Source of the DNA: JAGQYH01 sp041393015
GTDB taxonomy: Bacteria; Bacteroidota; Bacteroidia; Chitinophagales; JADIYW01
Length of the DNA: 64,000 nucleotides
Direction: 5' to 3'
Assembly (NCBI GenBank): GCA_041393015.1
Contig: JAWKKV010000001.1
Coordinates: 372,001 to 436,000, forward strand
This document shows positions 20,667 through 29,068 of this stretch, one piece after another. Below the pieces are notes generated by a model, which saw only the letters and a list, made by a program, of their open reading frames with translations, had not been told where the DNA came from and made no database searches. Numbering within the stretch: the stretch's first letter is position 1; the number at the start of each line of letters is the position of its first letter. A program made the translations under genes and the position numbers.

Positions 20667-23201
20667 TTATAATCTAAAGCTTAAATTGACATAGGCTGAA
20701 ATGCCTTGAGCGTAATAGTATCTTCTTGGAAATTTCTCAGGGTTTTTCTCATCGTCAAAACGAAATTGTTCATATCCACCTGTAGCGATATCTTTTTTGT
20801 TTAAGACATTAGATAATCCAACATTTAAATACATGAACCAACTTTTCTTCATTCCTTTAATTGTTCTATCCATTTTCCATGAATACCCACCACTTAAATC
20901 AACAGTTACAGCAGGATCTGTTTTTTCTTGATCTAAAATTGCTTTCCATTGATCTGATTGGTATTCCACCAACTCAATTGCATCTGCTGTTCTTCTGGCA
21001 GGGTTAATACTTACCCAAACACCATTTAAGTAATTGATATCAATACCCACTCTCCAATATTTTGGCGATCTATAATTCAATCCAAAAGTGGCAGCATTTT
21101 GTTGATGTCCACCTAAGTAATAATTATCGGCATATACAATTTGATTAACGGCTAATGGCTCTTCATCATTGTCTCTAGTTATTGTAGCATTTGGTCTACC
21201 ATTATAAATGTGTCTACCTAAAACTGCTACTACTGATGCGTACAAGCCTGGTGTTATTTTAGCTTCTGCCATTAATTCTACTCCCATATGGCTAGTACCA
21301 ATATTAGTAATACTATAGTTTACGAAGTTTTGATAATCATCGTGATAGAAGCTAATACTTTCTACTTGATCTTTAAAAGAAGTATAATAGAATACCGCTC
21401 TAGCTTTAAAGTCTTCAGATTTCAATAAATATCCGGCTTCGAAACTTCCAATCTTTTCTGTTTCTAAATTTGGAATCACTGAATTTCTTATTCTTGGACT
21501 AATAAAAGCATCTCTAAATGATGGCGCTTTTGTTTGATAAGCTCCTGTGGCAAATAAATAGTGCTTTCCTGTGATCTTGTACGTTACACTACCTTTAACT
21601 TGGTATTGTAAGAATTTTTGTTTTTCAGAATCTCCAAAAGAATTTTCAGGAAATAAACCGCTTCTGTATTCTCCTGTTCTAAAGAAAGTGTGATGACTAA
21701 CAGCAGCAGATAAAGAGAAGTCGACCTTTTTTAAGGTATAAAGACCTTGTCCCCAAACACCAGTTTCACAAACAGTTGCGCGGTAGTTATTTCCATAAGT
21801 ATCTCCTTCATAAATAACTCTATTAGGATTGTTCAAATCATTTTGAGCTTTATCAGGATCTGAAGGAAAATCTCTTTCTGCAAAATTATTTACATCGATA
21901 TGAAAATCTGCTCCTAAAAGATCGTCTAATTTATTGTAGTAATGCGTTTGTTGTCGGGCATAATTTAACCCTCCATCAACAGTTAATCTATCTGTAACAC
22001 TCCACTCGAATGAAGTTGAGTTACCGATCTTAAATACATCTGATCTTCTTTCTTGTAAGATGTATTTTGCTTGACTACCCGAAATGGAATTACCTTCAAT
22101 TCCATTAACATTTTCTACTGTTTCGTTGCTATTTCTATTCGCTTCGTACATGTAGTCCCAATCCAACTGCAATAGGTCAGGATTATCCAAAATTGCATTT
22201 TCAACTTGATCTGCCAATTCAGGAGTTTCAATATAACTAGGTAAATTTCTATAGTAATCAGGTCGAGGATCTTTAGCATTGTACCAATCTAAAGCTGTGG
22301 TTCCATATCGTCCAATTTGAACATAGGCTGCATTTCTAAAAACAATGTCAGCATTCTTTTTCCATTCGTAGTTTAAAGAGATAATTGGTTGATGTTGTGT
22401 AACAACTCTTGAATTTCTTTTTTCACCATTTTGCCAACCCCAATAGGAGTTATATTGATTATCTCCTGCCAAATCATATACTTCTTGAGTTGTTCCGCTA
22501 CTTCTTCCTCTTCTTCCTGCGTTAGCAATTACACTTAATGCTAAACGATGGTTTTCTTTGATGAATTTTTCAACTCCAAAATAGTATCCGTAAGTATCAT
22601 AAAAAGTTCCAGGTACATAACCTTCTTGCGCCCATCTTTTACTAACCGACATCGATACCGCCCATCCTTTTTCAAGAACACCGGTATTATAAGTAGCCAT
22701 TAACCTATGATTATAAGCTCCATTAGTGTAAGAGTATGTTCCTTGAAATCGCTTACGTTGATTACCCGCTCTAATATCAATAGATTGAACACCACCTATC
22801 TCACCAATACTTAAATTGCCAACTTCTAAACCAATAGAATTTTCTCTTCCATATAAAATGTTAGACAAACCTCCTAAGTTACCGTAAGAGAACCATCCTA
22901 ACACCATATCATTTAACGGTGCATAATTCAATAAAAAAGTATTGTATTTACCATCATACCCTCTAAATCTATATCTATATCTTCCTAAAGTAAAAGTAAT
23001 AGCTGACTCAAATGCGTCTCGAGAAGCAGATAATAGACTATAGGTGTCTCCTTCACTTTGATCGCTATCACTTAATTGGTCAATTGTGATTACTGGTATA
23101 ATATTTTGTAAAGTAGTGTCTCCTTGTTCACCAGCCTGTTGTGCAAAAACACTTAAACACAATAAGAGTGACCACAGGATTAAGATTGGCTTTTTTATCA
23201 T
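20667..23201 (-). CDS. TonB-dependent outer-membrane receptor
   Basis: 844 aa from the ATG at 23201, which gives the signal peptide MIKKPILILWSLLLCLSVFAQ; an in-frame upstream start adds ten unlikely residues. A plug-like region covers about residues 40-180, including GLSNILYGRENSIGLEVG and IGGVQSIDIRAGNQ. A long beta-barrel with alternating aromatic strands follows, ending in ISAYVNLSFRL with a terminal aromatic-X-Leu. The common N-terminal carboxypeptidase-like domain of SusC proteins is absent and the plug is atypical. The substrate is unknown. The gene begins a three-gene minus-strand set with the DUF5689 lipoprotein and secreted nuclease. Confidence 0.85.
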   Translation of the reverse strand: MIKKPILILWSLLLCLSVFAQQAGEQGDTTLQNIIPVITIDQLSDSDQSEGDTYSLLSASRDAFESAITFTLGRYRYRFRGYDGKYNTFLLNYAPLNDMVLGWFSYGNLGGLSNILYGRENSIGLEVGNLSIGEIGGVQSIDIRAGNQRKRFQGTYSYTNGAYNHRLMATYNTGVLEKGWAVSMSVSKRWAQEGYVPGTFYDTYGYYFGVEKFIKENHRLALSVIANAGRRGRSSGTTQEVYDLAGDNQYNSYWGWQNGEKRNSRVVTQHQPIISLNYEWKKNADIVFRNAAYVQIGRYGTTALDWYNAKDPRPDYYRNLPSYIETPELADQVENAILDNPDLLQLDWDYMYEANRNSNETVENVNGIEGNSISGSQAKYILQERRSDVFKIGNSTSFEWSVTDRLTVDGGLNYARQQTHYYNKLDDLLGADFHIDVNNFAERDFPSDPDKAQNDLNNPNRVIYEGDTYGNNYRATVCETGVWGQGLYTLKKVDFSLSAAVSHHTFFRTGEYRSGLFPENSFGDSEKQKFLQYQVKGSVTYKITGKHYLFATGAYQTKAPSFRDAFISPRIRNSVIPNLETEKIGSFEAGYLLKSEDFKARAVFYYTSFKDQVESISFYHDDYQNFVNYSITNIGTSHMGVELMAEAKITPGLYASVVAVLGRHIYNGRPNATITRDNDEEPLAVNQIVYADNYYLGGHQQNAATFGLNYRSPKYWRVGIDINYLNGVWVSINPARRTADAIELVEYQSDQWKAILDQEKTDPAVTVDLSGGYSWKMDRTIKGMKKSWFMYLNVGLSNVLNKKDIATGGYEQFRFDDEKNPEKFPRRYYYAQGISAYVNLSFRL

Positions 23202-23328
23202 AATTCCATTTATAAGATGTAAAGATAGCATCTAGATTTTAGACTATAATGAAAGTTTTAGCATTTAACATTAACAGGTCTTTAATAAAGAGCACAATAG
23301 GTGGCATAATAAAAACAAAACATAAAGG

Positions 23329-23721
23329 TCACTCTTCTTCATCAATATCTTTAAACTTATCTAACACTCTGCGTTCTCTTTTGGTAGGCCTTCCCACTCC
23401 TTTGTCTCTCATTTCTGAAGTGGTGTAAAAAAATGCGCCCAATTTATTGCTAGGTTGTTCAGGAGGAGAAAAATCTTCGTAGCAAGTTTGTGCAATCTCA
23501 GCAGAAACTCTTTTTTCAATTGCATTTAAACATTTTACCACCCATTTCTTTTCCTTTTTATTGACCGTAACTGTTTGTCCTTCTTCAATAGTATAAGATG
23601 GTTTAACGCTTTTAGCATCCACTTTCACTCTTCCTGATTTACAGGCTTCTGTCGCTACAGATCTGCTTTTATAAATTCTAACAGACCATAGCCATTTATC
23701 GATTCTTGTTTTATTTGGCAT
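23329..23721 (-). CDS. S4-domain RNA-binding protein, HslR/Hsp15-like
   Basis: 130 aa. The N-terminal S4 domain (residues 5-65) reads RIDKWLWSVRIYKSRSVAT, then ACKSGRVKVDAKSVKPSYTI. Hsp15-type proteins bind stalled 50S subunits that carry peptidyl-tRNA and help recycle them. The tail GVGRPTKRERRVLDKF is characteristic of the family. It stands alone on the minus strand and is divergent from the lipoprotein gene that follows. Confidence 0.88.
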   Translation of the reverse strand: MPNKTRIDKWLWSVRIYKSRSVATEACKSGRVKVDAKSVKPSYTIEEGQTVTVNKKEKKWVVKCLNAIEKRVSAEIAQTCYEDFSPPEQPSNKLGAFFYTTSEMRDKGVGRPTKRERRVLDKFKDIDEEE

Positions 23722-23794
23722 ATTGATTGCACTAAAAGTAATGAATACTGCAGAAAATTAATTTACTTCGGTATATTAACCAAAAAGAAAGACT

Positions 23795-24262
23795 ATGAAA
23801 TTTATAATTATAATGACGGTTTTGCTTAGTAGCGCAGCAATGTCATGCAGCGAAACAAAAACTTTAAGCGACAACAAAGGAAGTAAGCAAATTGCTAATG
23901 AAAAAGCTTCTAAACAAGAGTCAGACAAGAAAACTATGAGTGAGGACAAAGCAATTTTAGGAACTTGGCAATGGGTTAAAACTGACTGTTGTGGAAGAAT
24001 AAATAATACAACATTTGCTAAAGAAGAAGATCCTAAAAGAATTATAGCGTTTAAAAAATCAGGTATAGCTAGATATTTTGAGCGAGGTGAAATGAATAAA
24101 ATGGCAGAACAAAAATTTACATTTGGTAATTTAGGAACTCAAACTACTATCAAGATTGGTGAATATCAACCTGCGATCTACACTGTAAAAGATGACGAGC
24201 TTGTTATCAGTTGGGGATATATGGACTTGCAGACAGAATATTACAAAAGAATAAAGTATTAA
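23795..24262 (+). CDS. Small lipocalin-like lipoprotein
   Basis: 155 aa. A lipoprotein signal is clear (MKFIIIMTVLLSSAAMSC, Cys18). A Lys/Ser/Glu linker leads to a small beta-rich domain that starts with GTWQWVKTDCCGRINN, a form common in Bacteroidota lipocalin-like proteins, and ends LVISWGYMDLQTEYYKRI. The CC pair at about residues 67-68 is unusual. Function is unknown. Its stop codon overlaps that of the converging gene by 4 bp. Confidence 0.72.
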   Translation: MKFIIIMTVLLSSAAMSCSETKTLSDNKGSKQIANEKASKQESDKKTMSEDKAILGTWQWVKTDCCGRINNTTFAKEEDPKRIIAFKKSGIARYFERGEMNKMAEQKFTFGNLGTQTTIKIGEYQPAIYTVKDDELVISWGYMDLQTEYYKRIKY

Positions 24263-24795
24263 TCGCAATAGGGCGGACAGCGAGGTTTTACTCTAAAATT
24301 GGCTTGCGGAATACAAAGTGAATGTACTTTTTTGCCTCTTGAAAAAGGAATGATATCATCGTCTTTATCCACTGGATAAACCATGTAGATGATATTTAAA
24401 TTCTCTACCGTTGCATTTGGGTTTTTTGCGCCAATGACGATTACTATGCCTGTTTGACCTCTTTCAGCATCTCTTTTTTGTCTTTTTATTACCCTTAACA
24501 TCTTATCACTTAATTGAAAAGACATTTTATTTACTTCTGAGTTTCCGTCGGTATTTTTAAGGTATTCTTCGTAATTTTTTCTATACAATTCTGCTTCTTC
24601 AATAGTTACTGTACCAACAACCCATTCAGAAGAATCAATGGCTTTATCATCTCTTCCTTCTTCGTTTTTCATCAATTCCATTAACAATTGAGTATTTGCT
24701 TTAGAAGTTGCCGAAGAAACATTTGAATTAAGATTCCAAATCAAAGCAAAAAAAATAACTGCATTAATTTTATAGAAATTTAAGTAGCCTTTCAT
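24259..24795 (-). CDS. Secreted protein of unknown function
   Basis: 178 aa, not recognised. The N-terminus looks like a signal peptide (INAVIFFALIWNLNSNVSSA). The middle is highly charged, with a GQTGIVIVIGAKNPNATVENL beta segment. The tail RVKPRCPPYCD carries two closely spaced Cys that might form a disulfide. It converges on the lipocalin-like gene, and the two stop codons share 4 bp. No operon partner is apparent. Confidence 0.6.
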   Translation of the reverse strand: MKGYLNFYKINAVIFFALIWNLNSNVSSATSKANTQLLMELMKNEEGRDDKAIDSSEWVVGTVTIEEAELYRKNYEEYLKNTDGNSEVNKMSFQLSDKMLRVIKRQKRDAERGQTGIVIVIGAKNPNATVENLNIIYMVYPVDKDDDIIPFSRGKKVHSLCIPQANFRVKPRCPPYCD

Positions 24796-24924
24796 AAATA
24801 TCTTATTTTATGTTGAATGTAGTTATATAATCACTTATAACCAAAACTAAAGTTGTGATTATCTGTCATTTTTTCTTCCTATATTGCTACAAATCAGTCA
24901 TCTTCAAATTTTTATTTTATAAAT

Positions 24925-26751
24925 ATGTACAGATCATTTATTATAATTTCCATTTTTTCTTTTTTAATTGGAATAAGTAATATTTCGTTTGCAGAGAATA
25001 ACCCAAGAGAGCAAAGCCACGATGTTTCTGTCAACAAGACAGATGATAAAACCCAACTAAAAATTGATCATTTATTACAAAAGGCTAAATACTTTTCGGA
25101 TAATTTAGCCAACCCTGAGAAAGCAGATAGTATCTACAAAATCGCAATCAACACAGCAGACGCTACTTTTAACGCTGAAACAATTCTACACACTTATATA
25201 TATTATTTGACAAACGTGAACATTCATTCTGATTGGGATGAAGTGGAATCGGTTATTGAAAAAATGAATAACTCAGTGGAAAAAGCTAACAGTGATGCTT
25301 TAGTTTTTGATTGTTATGCCGCAATATGTAAAGCATCTAATACATTCTTTGATGCTGAAAGAAGTTTGAATTATGCCATTAAGTTGGTATCTAATATCAG
25401 TTCTGAAAATGATGCTACAAAAAAGATAAGAGCCTATCTTCTTCTTGGAAAAGCTTTAGAACTAAATGGTAACAAGAAAGATGCATTTGAAAACTATCTA
25501 AAAGTTCAAGAACTAATTACTCAATTAGGGAAAGAAGAAAAGGAAACATATAGTTATGAGTTAAACGCTCAACTTTTCGATTTTTACCTAAAGATCAATC
25601 AGTTTGATAAGGCGGTTGATCATAAAATGCAGCAAATTGAATACCTCTCTCATTCTTCTATTGTTGATACTCCAAAGTTGATGTGGTTAAAATTAGATCT
25701 TTGCAGACTTCATTTAGCGGAAGACAAAGGGTCGAATATAATTCCGCAGTTAGAAGAAGTAATCAAATACAGCGAAGACAATGAGCAATTAGATATGTTT
25801 ATTAATGCCCTTTCTACCTACAGAAGTGTTTTGTTAAACAATGAAGACATTGAGGGTTTTCACGAATTGTTTGTTGAACGTTATCCTAAGAACTTACTCG
25901 ATTTTAAGAAGGATGCTATTTCCACTTATTACGTTATCGTTGCTTTCATTAAAGAATATGAAGGAGAAATAGATTCTGCCAGTTATTACTTTATGTTGGC
26001 TGAAGATGAAGTAAAAAAAGAAGACAATGATGTTTTTAGCGCCAATTTTTATAAGCGATACGGCGAGTTTTACTTACGAATTGGTCAAACTGACAAGGCG
26101 CTAGATAAGTTTAAAGTGTCTTATGAAAAAGCTAAAAAAAGCGACTATCTAGATTTTATGATAGAATCAAGTGAATACATTGAATCACTTTCTTTAGTGC
26201 TGGAAAATTATAAAAATGCTTACGTATATGGCAAAATCAACAATGAGCTAGATATTAGAAAGAATCAAGCTTTGCATGAAGACGACATGCTAAAAATGGA
26301 GTTAAAAAGTCAAGCTAGAAAAATGGAGATTTTGGCGGAAAAAAAAGCAGAAGAAAAAAGACGAAAATTCAACCTTCAATATGCTATTATTATTGTGGCT
26401 ATAATGACATTGTTTTTGCTACTCATTTTAGCCAGTAGTTTAACCGTTCCTGAATGGTTAATTGAAATGCTGGGTTTCTTTAGCATCTTATTCTTATTTG
26501 AATTTTTGATTTTGTTACTCGATCATGAAATTCATCATATTACGCATGGAGCACCGTTGAAAATATTTTTAATCAAGATAACGATACTTACAATCATCTT
26601 TCCTTTGCATCATATCATTGAATCCAATATTACCAACTACATGAAGAAAAATAAGATGATAGGCAAGATCACGAAACAGTCTATCAAAAAAACTTTAGGG
26701 AAGTTGTATCCATGGATGCGGGATAGAAATCAGCCTAACCCAGAACATTAA
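24925..26751 (+). CDS. TPR protein with a C-terminal three-helix membrane domain
   Basis: 608 aa. A signal peptide (FIIISIFSFLIGISNISFAE) leads into a long helical region with TPR-like repeats to about residue 430. A charged coiled coil (about 440-480) precedes three predicted membrane helices near 485-504, 512-531 and 545-565. The motif DHEIHHITHG (533-542) joins helices 2 and 3, and another His pair lies at 562-563. The layout resembles TPR sensor histidine kinases, but no kinase or HTH domain follows. A signalling or membrane metal-binding role is possible; the function is unknown. Confidence 0.7.
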   Translation: MYRSFIIISIFSFLIGISNISFAENNPREQSHDVSVNKTDDKTQLKIDHLLQKAKYFSDNLANPEKADSIYKIAINTADATFNAETILHTYIYYLTNVNIHSDWDEVESVIEKMNNSVEKANSDALVFDCYAAICKASNTFFDAERSLNYAIKLVSNISSENDATKKIRAYLLLGKALELNGNKKDAFENYLKVQELITQLGKEEKETYSYELNAQLFDFYLKINQFDKAVDHKMQQIEYLSHSSIVDTPKLMWLKLDLCRLHLAEDKGSNIIPQLEEVIKYSEDNEQLDMFINALSTYRSVLLNNEDIEGFHELFVERYPKNLLDFKKDAISTYYVIVAFIKEYEGEIDSASYYFMLAEDEVKKEDNDVFSANFYKRYGEFYLRIGQTDKALDKFKVSYEKAKKSDYLDFMIESSEYIESLSLVLENYKNAYVYGKINNELDIRKNQALHEDDMLKMELKSQARKMEILAEKKAEEKRRKFNLQYAIIIVAIMTLFLLLILASSLTVPEWLIEMLGFFSILFLFEFLILLLDHEIHHITHGAPLKIFLIKITILTIIFPLHHIIESNITNYMKKNKMIGKITKQSIKKTLGKLYPWMRDRNQPNPEH

Positions 26752-26764
26752 AACAGCTATCTAA

Positions 26765-27466
26765 TTAATTAGAAGCATTTAGTTTGTCAGCGTATTGAAC
26801 AATCTTAATTAAATCAATTTCTTTTTTAGGACTAAGACCTTCTTCTTTCATATATTTTAATAGAGATTCGCCTCCTCCTAATTGATCTGCCAGTTTAGAC
26901 TTCTTCAATTCTAAAGGAACTAACTTATCTAATTTAGATATATAAAAAGTCTCAACTTTAATTATTTTATCGTCTTTTTGTCCAGCATTTAAAGCTTCAT
27001 TATAGTGAGATGGCTCAATTCTCGTAGAATAATGGCATAACAACTTTTCATCGCCTTCATATAGTACTTTATAAAAACCACTTGGCCCGTAAAGCCCTGT
27101 GCCTACTCTAGTAACATAAAAAGTTGGAGTATAACCTTTTACAGTAATTGTCTTAGCTTGTGTAGAAGACAAAAGCTTAGTTTGGTCACCTGCTTTTATT
27201 TCAATTACACGGTTAGAAACATCCAATTTTATTTCAATATTTCTAAACTCAACAGTATCGCCAATTAGAACAATATCTGCTAATTGCCATTCATCTGAAA
27301 CATAATTGTTTCCCAATAACTTTTTATTGTATTTCTTTTCTTTTAAATCAAAGAATGTTCCAAGATTATCTTGAGAATAGATGGTATTCTGAGCATATGA
27401 AATAGTGCTTAACAAGATTAGGGCAACAATTGCAATTAGGGATAAGTTTAACTTGAAAATTTTCAT
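26765..27466 (-). CDS. Secreted protein of unknown function
   Basis: 233 aa, not recognised. The signal peptide is clear (LNLSLIAIVALILLSTISYAQ). The mature part is probably beta-rich and ends in charged helices (LLKYMKEEGLSPKKEIDLI). It contains FYVTRVGTGLYGPSGFYKVL. Similar proteins are common in Bacteroidota as conserved hypotheticals. It converges on the TPR membrane protein gene with a 13-bp gap and is followed at its 5' side by serS on the same strand, about 100 bp away. Confidence 0.6.
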   Translation of the reverse strand: MKIFKLNLSLIAIVALILLSTISYAQNTIYSQDNLGTFFDLKEKKYNKKLLGNNYVSDEWQLADIVLIGDTVEFRNIEIKLDVSNRVIEIKAGDQTKLLSSTQAKTITVKGYTPTFYVTRVGTGLYGPSGFYKVLYEGDEKLLCHYSTRIEPSHYNEALNAGQKDDKIIKVETFYISKLDKLVPLELKKSKLADQLGGGESLLKYMKEEGLSPKKEIDLIKIVQYADKLNASN

Positions 27467-27565
27467 TAATATTTTTTAAAAATTATTTAGAAGGTGCGAA
27501 AGTAAATAGTTGATAAATCATTATCAAAAGTCGGTCCATTAATTAACACAATTATAGGTTTTATG

Positions 27566-28834
27566 TTAAATAGTGTCACATTTCATGTAGCTTCTTAAGA
27601 CTTCAGGAATTATAATGCCTTCTTCGGTTTGATTATTTTCTAATAAGCAAGCAATAATTCTAGCTAAAGCCAAAGCACTGCCATTAAGTGTATGGCATAA
27701 TTGTTTGTTATTCTGCTCGTCTTTAAATCGCATTTTCAATCGATTGGTTTGAAAGCTCTCAAAATTAGAAACAGAACTCACTTCTAACCATCTTTTTTGT
27801 GCTGCTGAGTAAACTTCAAAATCATAGGTTAAAGCACTGGTAAAACTCATATCGCCACCACATAATCTTAAAATACGATACGGCAATTCTAATTTTTTCA
27901 ATAAACCTTCCACATGTTTTACCATTTCATCCAATACTTGATAAGATTTGTCAGGGTGTACTATTTGTACAATTTCTACCTTATCAAACTGATGTACTCT
28001 ATTCAATCCTCTTACATGGCTCCCGTAAGACCCAGCTTCTCGTCTAAAACATGGCGTATAACCAGTAAATTTTTTAGGAAGATCTTTCTGCTCTAATATT
28101 TCATCCCTATGAATGTTAGTGATTGGGACTTCAGCTGTTGGTATTAAATAAAGATCGTCTTCTGTTACATAATACATTTGTCCTTCTTTATCAGGCAATG
28201 AACCCGTTCCAAAAGCAGAGGCTTCATTTACCAATAAAGGCGGTACAATTTCCTGATAACCCGCTGCCGTTGCTTCATCTAAAAAGAAATTGATCAACGA
28301 TCTTTGAAGCAATGCTCCTTTCCCTTTAAATAAAACAAATCCTGCTCCTGATATTTTCGCGCCGGTTTCAAAATCTATTAATCCATACTTATTCGCCAAA
28401 TCCCAATGCGGTAGCGCATCATCACTTAAAGTTGGAATATCTGTTACTGTAAATACAACTTCATTTTCTTCAGCTGAATTTCCTGTAGGCACTGTTTCAT
28501 GAGGCATATTAGGTAAAAGCACTAATACTTCTTCTAATTGTTTTGTTACTTCATTGAAATGGTCTTCCTCTTTACTAATAGTCTCTTTCAGCTCATTGAT
28601 TTGTGCTTTTAGTGCATCACCACCGGCTTTATCACCACTTTTATAGTAATCGCCCACTTTTTTTGACAATTCATTTCTTTGTGCCAATAATGCGTCTCTA
28701 GTTGTTTGAGCTGCCTTTCTCTGATCATCTAACGATACAGCTTTATCAACCAATTCAAGTTCCTTGAAATTTTTCTTGGCTAACCTTTTCTTGGCTAATT
28801 CTATATCCGCTCTGATGTCACTCACTAATAACAT
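27566..28834 (-). CDS. serS: Seryl-tRNA synthetase
   Basis: 422 aa from the ATG at 28834 (MLLVSDIRADIELAKKRL), the conserved class IIa SerRS start; a TTG seven codons upstream overlaps the promoter and is rejected. The N-terminal long antiparallel coiled coil, which grips the tRNA(Ser) variable arm, covers about residues 30-105. The catalytic core shows TAEVPITNIHRDEIL, then motif 2 FRREAGSYGSHVRGLNRVHQFDKVE and motif 3 NGSALALARIIACLLENNQ. The protein is complete and of normal length. Confidence 0.97.
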   Translation of the reverse strand: MLLVSDIRADIELAKKRLAKKNFKELELVDKAVSLDDQRKAAQTTRDALLAQRNELSKKVGDYYKSGDKAGGDALKAQINELKETISKEEDHFNEVTKQLEEVLVLLPNMPHETVPTGNSAEENEVVFTVTDIPTLSDDALPHWDLANKYGLIDFETGAKISGAGFVLFKGKGALLQRSLINFFLDEATAAGYQEIVPPLLVNEASAFGTGSLPDKEGQMYYVTEDDLYLIPTAEVPITNIHRDEILEQKDLPKKFTGYTPCFRREAGSYGSHVRGLNRVHQFDKVEIVQIVHPDKSYQVLDEMVKHVEGLLKKLELPYRILRLCGGDMSFTSALTYDFEVYSAAQKRWLEVSSVSNFESFQTNRLKMRFKDEQNNKQLCHTLNGSALALARIIACLLENNQTEEGIIIPEVLRSYMKCDTI

Positions 28835-28852
28835 GAAATAAATTTTAGATGG

Positions 28853-28860
28853 CAAAGATA
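28853..28860 (-). promoter_or_regulatory. Predicted serS -7 promoter element
   Basis: The plus strand reads CAAAGATA, giving TATCTTTG on the minus strand, a full match to TAnnTTTG. It ends 18 nt before the serS ATG. No -33 TTG is clear at the usual spacing. Confidence 0.5.
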
Positions 28861-28914
28861 GCCATTATATCTAGCGGCTAAAATGAAATCAATATTATAA
28901 TTATTAGTAAAAAG

Positions 28915-28971
28915 TTGCTTAAAACAAAATATGTTACTTACATTTGTACTCAACCTATTCCTACCAATAGG
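28915..28971 (+). promoter_or_regulatory. Predicted rho promoter and leader hairpin
   Basis: TTG (28915-28917) and TACATTTG (28939-28946) are 21 bp apart, a strong match to the Bacteroidota promoter. The rho ATG is 122 nt further on, so the mRNA should have a long leader. The leader starts with a hairpin (CCTATT 28954-28959, AATAGG 28966-28971) with a CCTACC loop. Confidence 0.6.
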
Positions 28972-29068
28972 CAATATAAATTTTTATATCCCATTTATAT
29001 ATCAGAATTTAAGCAAGCAGGTATAGTGTTTCAAGTTAAAAAAATTGACTTTATAAATTTTTCAAATA

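Noticed and set aside
24925..26751. Sensor histidine kinase
   Set aside because: The TPR and coiled-coil layout fits, but there is no H-box, ATPase motif or response regulator after the membrane helices.
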